Shown here in pieces: positions 1 through 4,895 of a DNA stretch of 5,517 nt (the stretch's first letter is position 1; each line of letters starts with the position of its first letter). The notes beneath the pieces are model-generated. The model made no database searches and was not told the DNA's origin. It worked only from the letters and a program-made list of their open reading frames with translations. This stretch comes from Ekhidna sp. (lineage in GTDB: Bacteria; Bacteroidota; Bacteroidia; Cytophagales; Cyclobacteriaceae). A program made the translations under genes and the position numbers. The DNA lies in NCBI GenBank assembly GCA_028821635.1, contig JAPPDO010000022.1, positions 1 to 5,517 of the forward strand. Direction: 5' to 3'.

Positions 1-452
1 GGGAAAGAGGAGCGATCTAGCAGCAAAAATCCGATACCTACTAAAAAAAGCAGGGAAATCAATCCTGAAAGTCGATCCATCAAACTGGCCCGGATTAACT
101 GCTTTACTTTGATGTCAAACTGTTTGTTCAAGACGTACACTTTATATCCGTCACCCCCGACTCCTCCCGGAAGGAAGAGGTTGTAAAACATTCCAATCCA
201 GTAAAGTCTGAGATTAAATCGCCTACTGAGATTTAATCCGATCATTCTGAAGAAGAGATTAAGCCTGAAAGCACTTATCACTTTGCTCGCAATGAAAAAA
301 AGTGCTGCCAGCATTAGAAATAGCGGATTAGCCTCTAAGACGAGTGCTGCTATCCTTTCCAAGCTGACCTTACTGAATACGAACCAGAGTGCCAGCCCTG
401 ACAAGGCGACCCTAAGAAATGCTTTTAGGAACTTCTTAGATTTACTTCCCAA
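1..452 (-). CDS. UPF0104 / LPG_synthase_TM (AglD/YbhN-like) flippase-like membrane protein, C-terminus cut by window edge
   Basis: The 150 N-terminal residues of an integral membrane protein are visible and the frame is open at position 1. Hydrophobic segments lie at about residues 10-27, 44-61, 83-95 and 130-146. The segment at residues 91-104 (NLFLPGGVGGDGYK, positions 141-182) is the hallmark of the lysylphosphatidylglycerol-synthase TM / UPF0104 family (AglD, YbhN, MprF membrane half). Members are usually about 300-340 aa, so roughly half is present. Such proteins are often found beside DPM1-like GT2 enzymes and are linked to lipid or lipid-linked-sugar handling in the membrane; the exact reaction here is unknown. 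I chose TTG at 452, which gives the short basic N-terminus typical of the family and has AAGGAAG six bases upstream. TTG at 455 or 497 are alternatives, and the first in-frame ATG would remove the first membrane helix. It overlaps the upstream GT2 by 11 nt, suggesting translational coupling. Confidence 0.85.
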   Translation of the reverse strand, partial: MGSKSKKFLKAFLRVALSGLALWFVFSKVSLERIAALVLEANPLFLMLAALFFIASKVISAFRLNLFFRMIGLNLSRRFNLRLYWIGMFYNLFLPGGVGGDGYKVYVLNKQFDIKVKQLIRASLMDRLSGLISLLFLVGIGFLLLDRSSF

Positions 453-1380
453 CAAATACTTCCTTAACCCGATAGGTGGTCTTATTTTGGCTTTCAAAAT
501 AGGTTCTTACCACAAGTTCAGCCACAATGCCTATGGTGATTAACTGAATGCCCCCGAGCAGTAGTGTTATTCCCAGAATAAGCATCGGCCTTCCCCAGAT
601 GTCCTCTCCCATGATTTTCAAGGTCAGCAGATAGCCATTAATCAACATTCCCAGTAAAAAGAGCGCAATTCCTGCCACGCCGAACAGGTGCATCGGCTTT
701 TGGAGATACTTCTGAAAAAAAACCATCAATATCAGGTCACTGATTACTTTGAAGGTTCTACCCAAGCCATATTTTGACTTGCCGTGAATACGGGCATGGT
801 GCCTCACAGGCATCTCATCCAGTTTCGCTCCTTGGAGCTGAGCGAGTACAGGGATAAAACGATGTAGTTCGCCGTACAATCCAAGATTCTTGGCTATGTC
901 CTTTTTGAAAACTTTTAGCGTGCAGCCATAGTCGTGAAGGTAAACCCCTGTGAGTCTTCTGATCATCGCATTGGCAATCTTGCTTGGTACCTTCTTTAGG
1001 AACATGCCATCCTGACGCTTTATTCTCACTCCTGCAACAACGTCTAAGCCCTCCTCCTCCAGTTTAGCAATCATTGCCGGTATGTCAGCGGGGTCATTTT
1101 GTAGGTCTCCGTCTAACGTGACGATGTAGTCCCCCCCCGCTTTAGCAATTCCTCCTGCCATTGCAGTTGTTTGTCCATAGTTTTTGTTGAAAATAACTGC
1201 CTTGACATTTATATCAGCAAATTTCTTGATATTATCCACCGTCTCGTCGGAAGACCCGTCATCTGCAAAAACAATCTCATAATTCCATCCATTCATTGCC
1301 TCCCGGATGGCTTGTATCATTGGTTCAATATTATCTTCTTCATTCACCACCGGGATAACTAAGGAAACCTTTTTAGACAT
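442..1380 (-). CDS. DPM1/GtrB/ArnC-like membrane glycosyltransferase (GT2), polyprenyl-phosphate sugar synthase type
   Basis: This 312-aa protein is complete and of normal length for the family. It starts at ATG 1380 and has a GT-A domain at residues 1-225: the N-terminal strand with SLVIPVVNEEDNI (6-18), the nucleotide-binding ADDGSSDET (39-47), and the metal-binding DGD (90-92) within LDGDLQNDP. HHARIHGKSKYG (194-205) resembles the conserved region before the amphipathic helices. Two membrane helices follow (about 231-255 and 265-291), then the YFESQNKTTY segment (294-303) that is typical of bacterial GtrB/ArnC/DPM1 relatives. By family knowledge it transfers a sugar from a nucleotide donor to polyprenyl phosphate on the cytoplasmic face; the sugar cannot be predicted. 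It is first of a two-gene block with the overlapping UPF0104 gene. No clear Shine-Dalgarno is seen. A run of eight G residues on the coding strand (positions 1131-1138) encodes the Gly-Gly just before the DGD strand. Confidence 0.93.
   Translation of the reverse strand: MSKKVSLVIPVVNEEDNIEPMIQAIREAMNGWNYEIVFADDGSSDETVDNIKKFADINVKAVIFNKNYGQTTAMAGGIAKAGGDYIVTLDGDLQNDPADIPAMIAKLEEEGLDVVAGVRIKRQDGMFLKKVPSKIANAMIRRLTGVYLHDYGCTLKVFKKDIAKNLGLYGELHRFIPVLAQLQGAKLDEMPVRHHARIHGKSKYGLGRTFKVISDLILMVFFQKYLQKPMHLFGVAGIALFLLGMLINGYLLTLKIMGEDIWGRPMLILGITLLLGGIQLITIGIVAELVVRTYFESQNKTTYRVKEVFVGK
459..465 (-). promoter_or_regulatory. Possible Shine-Dalgarno for the UPF0104-family gene
   Basis: On the minus strand AAGGAAG lies six bases before the TTG at 452, inside the last codons of the preceding glycosyltransferase. 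It favours TTG 452 over TTG 455 as the start. It also encodes Lys-Glu in the upstream gene and most other genes here lack such a site, so it may be coincidental. Confidence 0.35.
1219..1232. repeat. Third copy of the 13-14-nt ATATCAAGAAATT motif, inside the DPM1-like gene
   Basis: AAATTTCTTGATAT at this site is identical to positions 1519-1532, exactly 300 bp downstream, and matches the reverse complement of 1467-1479 over 13 nt. Here it encodes Ile-Lys-Lys-Phe in the minus-strand gene, so it could be fortuitous AT-rich coding sequence. It also forms its own small palindrome with ATATCA at 1211-1216 against TGATAT at 1227-1232. Confidence 0.55.
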
Positions 1381-1488
1381 AATGATCTGGATATTCTAAC
1401 ACTAAAACTTAAAATTACAGCTTTACGCTTCTTTAGGTTGTGGTCAGAAAAGAAAACTATTTTTGCATATCAAGAAATTCTACCTATA
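1381..1488. promoter_or_regulatory. Divergent intergenic control region
   Basis: These 108 bases separate the divergent DPM1-like GT2 and GT-C genes and must hold promoters for both directions. The plus-strand promoter is described separately. On the minus strand TAAGTTTT (1411-1404) matches TAnnTTTG except for the last base and sits 24 nt before ATG 1380, but I see no matching TTG-type -33 element, so it is only a weak candidate. No RNA gene or terminator is evident. Confidence 0.5.
1437..1465 (+). promoter_or_regulatory. Candidate Bacteroidota-type promoter for the central operon
   Basis: TATTTTTG at 1458-1465 fits the Bacteroidota -7 consensus TAnnTTTG exactly. GTTG at 1437-1440 lies 17 bases upstream of it and could serve as the -33 element (consensus TTTG). 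The transcript would then start near 1470 with a 5' leader of about 20 nt before ATG 1489. This places the upstream in-frame TTG at 1438 inside the promoter, so it would not be a start codon. The match is by eye and has no expression support. Confidence 0.55.
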
Positions 1489-1532
1489 ATGCCATTGCAA
1501 CAACAGAACCTCTACTCAAAATTTCTTGATAT
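1467..1532. repeat. 13-bp perfect inverted repeat bracketing the GT-C start codon
   Basis: The left arm ATATCAAGAAATT (1467-1479) and right arm AATTTCTTGATAT (1520-1532) are exact reverse complements separated by 40 nt, and ATG 1489 lies in the loop. The left arm begins immediately after the candidate -7 element. The arm centres are 53 bp apart, about five helical turns. Possible roles are a pair of inverted operator sites or an mRNA hairpin presenting or hiding the start codon. If transcription begins near 1470, about 9-10 bp of the stem would still form in RNA. The repeat is directly visible; the function is inference. Confidence 0.6.
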
Positions 1533-2643
1533 CGAAATTCCTAAGAAATTAATCTACCTATGGTTTGCCGGAGCTCTTCTCAGGCTTATCACCATCAACC
1601 TTGCAAGCTTCGCTCCGGAATTAGTTCCTGACTTTGTTTACTATCGACTGCCTACTGCCGAGTGTATCCTGTCGGAGGGCTGGCTTTATTGTGACTGTCG
1701 CTACAATCATACACCTTTTTATCCTTACCTGGCTTCGTTCATGCTGTGGATGGCCGGCGATGTGCCGTTTTTACAGATTTTCCTAATCCATCTGCCACTG
1801 GCACTAGGGGATGCCCTTGTGCCTATTGTCATTTTTCTCCTTTTCAGATCAGTGACGAATGAAAAATTGGCATTTATGTGTTCTGCCATTTATGCCTTAA
1901 ATCCAATTGCACTAATAGAGGTGGCGATTTCGCACTGGGATGGCTTTACACTGCTTTTTTTAATGCTTGGCCTTCTGGCGATGGAAAGATCGCAGCCCTT
2001 CAACGTTGGAATATTTACAGGGCTAGGTTTTCTGCTCAAGCAGTTCCCTCTTGGATTGTTTCCCGTACTTCTTCTTAAAACAAGAAGTGTGAAATCTACC
2101 TTTCGGATGGGAGTAGCTGCTACTTTGGTGATACTTACAATACTTCTTCCCTTCCTTCTTAGTTGTCCAACGACGTTCTTTGAGAATTTATTAAACCATC
2201 CTTTATGGAGGGGAGATGCAAGTGAAAAAGTAGGGATCGGCACTATCAAGAATGTGTTTGATCATATTGGAATGCCTTATCCAAAAATTATCTGGGGAGT
2301 GCTGTTTGTTTCTCTTGTAGGAATTCCCAGCATTAAGGCTAATAAAGTGAATTATGTTTACTATGCCGGAATCCTGATGGTGACACTGGCTTTTTTTACT
2401 TACGTGACCCACCGGCAACTGCTTGTCTGGTGCATGCCTTTCATAATTCTGATCACCATAGAGAAGAAAGCATACATCCCATTTATACTTCTCTTTGCGG
2501 GCTATGTTATCAGGATTATAAAACCTGACTGGTATTTTGGTCTAATCCATCTCGGGGTTGGGGTGTGGTATTATCTGGCTCTTTATCAAGGGATGGCAGG
2601 CAAAACGCCTCAGAAAACGTCTATATCAAATGATTTGACCTGA
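1489..2643 (+). CDS. Polytopic GT-C-fold glycosyltransferase, PIG-M / DUF2029 (GT87)-like
   Basis: With ATG 1489 the protein has 384 aa and about eight to ten hydrophobic helices spread over its length (for example about 21-38, 80-119, 127-145, 150-166, 206-225, 265-280, 288-306, 309-322 and 350-366). The first long loop has the layout of PIG-M-like enzymes: an acidic residue followed by aromatic residues (PDFVYYR, 47-53), then EGWLY and CRYNHTPFYPYL (70-81), comparable to the YRYTPLL region of PIG-M. NPIALIEVAISHWDG (138-152) and FLLKQFPLGLFPVLLLK (181-197) fit the GT87/PIG-M pattern too. Such enzymes use a polyprenyl-phosphate sugar on the extracytoplasmic side; the adjacent divergent DPM1-like gene could supply that donor. 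TTG 1438 would add 17 residues but overlaps the candidate promoter. No Shine-Dalgarno is visible. It is first of a three-gene block, with 19 nt to the next gene. Donor and acceptor are unknown. Confidence 0.8.
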   Translation: MPLQQQNLYSKFLDIEIPKKLIYLWFAGALLRLITINLASFAPELVPDFVYYRLPTAECILSEGWLYCDCRYNHTPFYPYLASFMLWMAGDVPFLQIFLIHLPLALGDALVPIVIFLLFRSVTNEKLAFMCSAIYALNPIALIEVAISHWDGFTLLFLMLGLLAMERSQPFNVGIFTGLGFLLKQFPLGLFPVLLLKTRSVKSTFRMGVAATLVILTILLPFLLSCPTTFFENLLNHPLWRGDASEKVGIGTIKNVFDHIGMPYPKIIWGVLFVSLVGIPSIKANKVNYVYYAGILMVTLAFFTYVTHRQLLVWCMPFIILITIEKKAYIPFILLFAGYVIRIIKPDWYFGLIHLGVGVWYYLALYQGMAGKTPQKTSISNDLT

Positions 2644-2662
2644 ATACGTTATCTTTACCGTA

Positions 2663-3001
2663 ATGACCGCACAAGAATATAAATCACTTATTGAGGCCGG
2701 CATAAGCGAGTCTGCTGTGATGGTTCCTTCCGACCTTTTAGATCGGAAAGAGGAGGAGCGTGCCACTAAAGAATACCTCAGAATGACTGAACTAAGGCTG
2801 CAAAAAGAAATACAAGAGATCAAGCTCTCTGTAGAGAAAGAAATTACGGAAGTGAGGAGAGACCTGAAAATTTCAGAATTAAGTCTGGAAAAGAAAATGG
2901 AAGAGATAAAATCCAGCATCACGCTCAGGATGATGTTCTTTTTTAGCCCTATTTACATTGCACTGATCATGTATATCGTAAAATCATTTTTAGGCACATG
3001 A
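2663..3001 (+). CDS. Small tail-anchored coiled-coil protein of unknown function
   Basis: This 112-aa protein belongs to no family I can name. Residues 1-25 are mixed and could form a short globular cap. Residues about 26-87 are highly charged and helical (for example RLQKEIQEIKLSVEKEITEV, with leucine, isoleucine and valine at heptad-like spacing), strongly suggesting a coiled coil. Residues about 89-109 are hydrophobic (MMFFFSPIYIALIMYIVKSF) and end almost at the C-terminus, so the protein probably sits in the inner membrane by its tail with the coiled coil in the cytoplasm. There is no signal peptide. The layout recalls the coiled-coil-plus-tail DUF1640/CCDC90 type, but only in overall shape. 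It lies 19 nt after the GT-C gene and 19 nt before the PLOD-like gene, so co-transcription is likely. A role in oligomerising or tethering the neighbouring enzymes is only a guess. Confidence 0.8.
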   Translation: MTAQEYKSLIEAGISESAVMVPSDLLDRKEEERATKEYLRMTELRLQKEIQEIKLSVEKEITEVRRDLKISELSLEKKMEEIKSSITLRMMFFFSPIYIALIMYIVKSFLGT

Positions 3002-3020
3002 ATGCCCCCCTGCTTCTGTG

Positions 3021-3968
3021 ATGAACGATCTACTTGTCTTAACATTTGCTGATAAACCCCTATCTGACGAAAACCACCTAAAAAAATCCTGCGATCAATT
3101 CAACTTACAGTTGAGAGTACTGATCTTCTCTCCCTGGACTCAAAATGTAATTAGACTAAAGCTACTTTATGAGTTTATGGCTGAACAGGATCCTGAGCTT
3201 GTAATGCTGGTAACAGACGCATACGATGTGGTATTATATGATAACTCCGAAACCATTTTAGACATCTTCTTGAGTTTGAAATCAGATATTGTGTTCTCCG
3301 GTGAGTCTAATTTTAGCTTCAGAGACCCTCACAAGTGGGTCTCTTATCTGAGAAGGTATCCTCGTGGACGGGCTACCATCTATCATTATTTGAACGCCGG
3401 CACTTTTATGGGGAGGGCAAAGCATCTTCTCCAACTTCTTGGTGAACTTCAGGAAGTCTGCGAAATTGATCTCTTTGATGAGAGGGCACTACTGCCTATT
3501 AAGAGTGATCAGTATTTATTAAGTCGGTTTTTTGTAGATAACAGCAGGCAATCCGGCAAGTTAAAACTTAGCATAGACGAACATCATGCGTTGATGGGTT
3601 GTACGGGAGGCAGGTTTTGTGTTTTAAAATTTCCCGATCTTGGAAAGTGGCAGGCTTTTAGCTTTTTTATGATTGAAAGGTCTTTATTAAAGCTTTTAAA
3701 TCTCCATAAACACCAAAAAGTACCGAAAGATTTTACTTTCAGGCTTGGCAGGTTTTATAATAAAAAAACCAAGACTTACCCCCCTGTCATACATTTTCCG
3801 GGAACCCAGAACCGCTTTAATAACATCTTGGAAGACCTCTCCAAAGCAACGCCTGCTTTTTCAAAAAAAGGCGGCTGGATTTTTGCAGCCGGTATTAGCT
3901 GTTTTGCTTTTCTCGTTTCTCTTTTTATCGGACCTATATTTTGGTTGATAACCAGAAAATTACCTTAA
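3021..3968 (+). CDS. PLOD/procollagen-type glycosyltransferase domain protein with C-terminal membrane anchor
   Basis: The protein is 315 aa from ATG 3021; GTG 3018 directly before it is a possible alternative. Residues 1-205 match the glycosyltransferase domain of lysyl-hydroxylase/PLOD proteins motif by motif: LVTDAYDVVL (63-72, the DxxD metal-site equivalent of the PLOD DSYDV), DIVFSGES (89-96), YLNAGTFMGRA (123-133), SDQ (162-164, equivalent to DDQ) and a SIDE...MGCTGG segment (184-197, like the LDH...NG region). YPPVIHFPGTQNR (253-265) matches the terminal VVHGNG region. About 45 residues (206-252) between the last two elements look like a family-specific insert. A hydrophobic stretch at 286-310, near the C-terminus, is a likely membrane anchor. 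Known relatives move hexoses onto hydroxylysine or onto other sugars; the substrate here is unknown. No lysyl hydroxylase domain or collagen-like gene is in the window. The stop codon shares TTAA with the convergent gene. Confidence 0.82.
   Translation: MNDLLVLTFADKPLSDENHLKKSCDQFNLQLRVLIFSPWTQNVIRLKLLYEFMAEQDPELVMLVTDAYDVVLYDNSETILDIFLSLKSDIVFSGESNFSFRDPHKWVSYLRRYPRGRATIYHYLNAGTFMGRAKHLLQLLGELQEVCEIDLFDERALLPIKSDQYLLSRFFVDNSRQSGKLKLSIDEHHALMGCTGGRFCVLKFPDLGKWQAFSFFMIERSLLKLLNLHKHQKVPKDFTFRLGRFYNKKTKTYPPVIHFPGTQNRFNNILEDLSKATPAFSKKGGWIFAAGISCFAFLVSLFIGPIFWLITRKLP
3863..3891 (-). terminator. Intrinsic terminator for the right-hand minus-strand operon, inside the opposing gene
   Basis: Read on the minus strand, CGGCTG (3891-3886), an 8-nt loop and CAGCCG (3877-3872) form a 6-bp GC-rich stem, followed after CC by seven T residues (3869-3863). 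This has the form of a rho-independent terminator about 74 nt past the stop of the ExoM-like gene at 3965. It lies within codons of the membrane anchor of the PLOD-like protein on the other strand. The stem is short, so efficiency may be modest. Confidence 0.5.
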
Positions 3969-4894
3969 CTTCCATGTATTGTGCGGTACTCCTCATAGTC
4001 TTTCCCATTGATAGCGTGCAGCATGCCTTTGATTTTTTTGAGCCTTCTCCTGTTAAAAACCTTGTAGGAGTAATCTGCGAAAGGATATCTCAGACGACCG
4101 AATAAATTACAAAGCTGAAGCCATAGGCCATATCCGATAAGAACGGAAATCGCATGAATCCTCCCTCGTCTTACTAAGCTTCGTTTAATCTCAGTATATC
4201 CATTTTTAAATGCCCGATTCAAAATCCATTCTTCAGTAGCCCTGCTTTCCGGCACTGATTCAAAAGCGATGGCTTCCCTGCAAGAGATGATGGCACCCCC
4301 ATTTTTTCTTACCTCCCGGAACAAAAAAGAATCAGACCCGCCGGACATACTGAATATCATATTAAATCTCAAATCGTGCTTTTTTAAGAAATCCAGATTT
4401 ATAAGCACATTATTTGTACTGGCACTTTTTACGAAGGTGCCTGTTTTAGGTCGCTCTCCGCCATAAAAATTCTTTTTCTTCAACCACGTCGGGCAGTTTT
4501 CAGGTAGGGAATAACATACTTGCCCTGAAACCGCCTCTGCCTGATAATTTCTTGCTGTAGCAATAAGGTTTTTTAACCAATCAGGATGAACCTGTTCGTC
4601 ATCGTCAAAAAATGCCAAGTAAGTCGCACCGATTTTATTCGCCTCATTAAGAAGCCTATTCCTTGCGGGCACAATGCCCCTATCTTTCTCATGAAAGTAT
4701 TTAATAGGGAAAGGGAGCTTATTTGCGAAGTTTTGAAAGATAGCTTCAGCACTTTTGTCAGGGTCATTATCACATAGGAAGCAAGCAGCTTTATACTCTG
4801 CCGGCAACTGTAACTTCTCTAATGACGCAAGTGCCTTTGAAAGCATTTCAGACCGCCTGAAGGTGGCTATGGCTATTGCTATTTTTTGTGCCAA
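3965..4894 (-). CDS. ExoM-like family 2 glycosyltransferase
   Basis: With TTG 4894 the protein has 309 aa. The GT-A fold begins at once: IAIAIATFRRSEML (5-18), CDNDPD (41-46), GIVPARNRLL (73-82) and the metal-binding FFDDDEQVHPDWL (95-107). SGQV (123-126), TNNVLI (160-165) and MSGGSDSFLFREV (183-195) follow in the order seen in ExoM-type enzymes such as the succinoglycan glucosyltransferase. The usual GGED is GGSD here, with Asp188 kept. The C-terminal 90 residues are basic and partly hydrophobic (around 239-255) without a clear transmembrane helix. It probably adds a sugar from a nucleotide donor to a growing lipid-linked glycan in the cytoplasm; specificity is unknown. The start is uncertain. 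TTG 4894 lies one base after the upstream stop (TAGATTG) and gives a normal N-terminus. TTG 4960 or GTG 4951 would add up to 22 residues overlapping the upstream gene. Its stop shares four bases with the convergent gene. Confidence 0.88.
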   Translation of the reverse strand: MAQKIAIAIATFRRSEMLSKALASLEKLQLPAEYKAACFLCDNDPDKSAEAIFQNFANKLPFPIKYFHEKDRGIVPARNRLLNEANKIGATYLAFFDDDEQVHPDWLKNLIATARNYQAEAVSGQVCYSLPENCPTWLKKKNFYGGERPKTGTFVKSASTNNVLINLDFLKKHDLRFNMIFSMSGGSDSFLFREVRKNGGAIISCREAIAFESVPESRATEEWILNRAFKNGYTEIKRSLVRRGRIHAISVLIGYGLWLQLCNLFGRLRYPFADYSYKVFNRRRLKKIKGMLHAINGKDYEEYRTIHGS

Positions 4895-4895
4895 T

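Noticed and set aside
283..543. 86-codon plus-strand reading frame at the left end
   Set aside because: It is antisense to the UPF0104 gene and the end of the DPM1-like gene, both supported by clear family motifs.
1890..2249. 119-codon minus-strand reading frame opposite the GT-C gene
   Set aside because: It lies wholly inside a well-supported membrane enzyme gene, its product shows no recognisable domain or membrane pattern, and it has no promoter or start signal.
2634..2657. TTTG and TATCTTTA as a promoter for the coiled-coil gene
   Set aside because: The spacing is only 12 bases, the -7 match lacks its final G, and the element sits five bases before the ATG, too close for a normal start site.
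2626..2922. 98-codon minus-strand reading frame opposite the coiled-coil gene
   Set aside because: The serine- and leucine-rich product is what the complement of a Lys/Glu-rich coiled coil gives. The plus-strand frame has the sensible protein layout and operon spacing.
4008..4040. GCGTGC/GCATGC followed by a T-run as a plus-strand terminator for the central operon
   Set aside because: The arms are imperfect, would leave a loop of about one base, and the T-run is separated and lies in the coding sequence of the ExoM-like gene.
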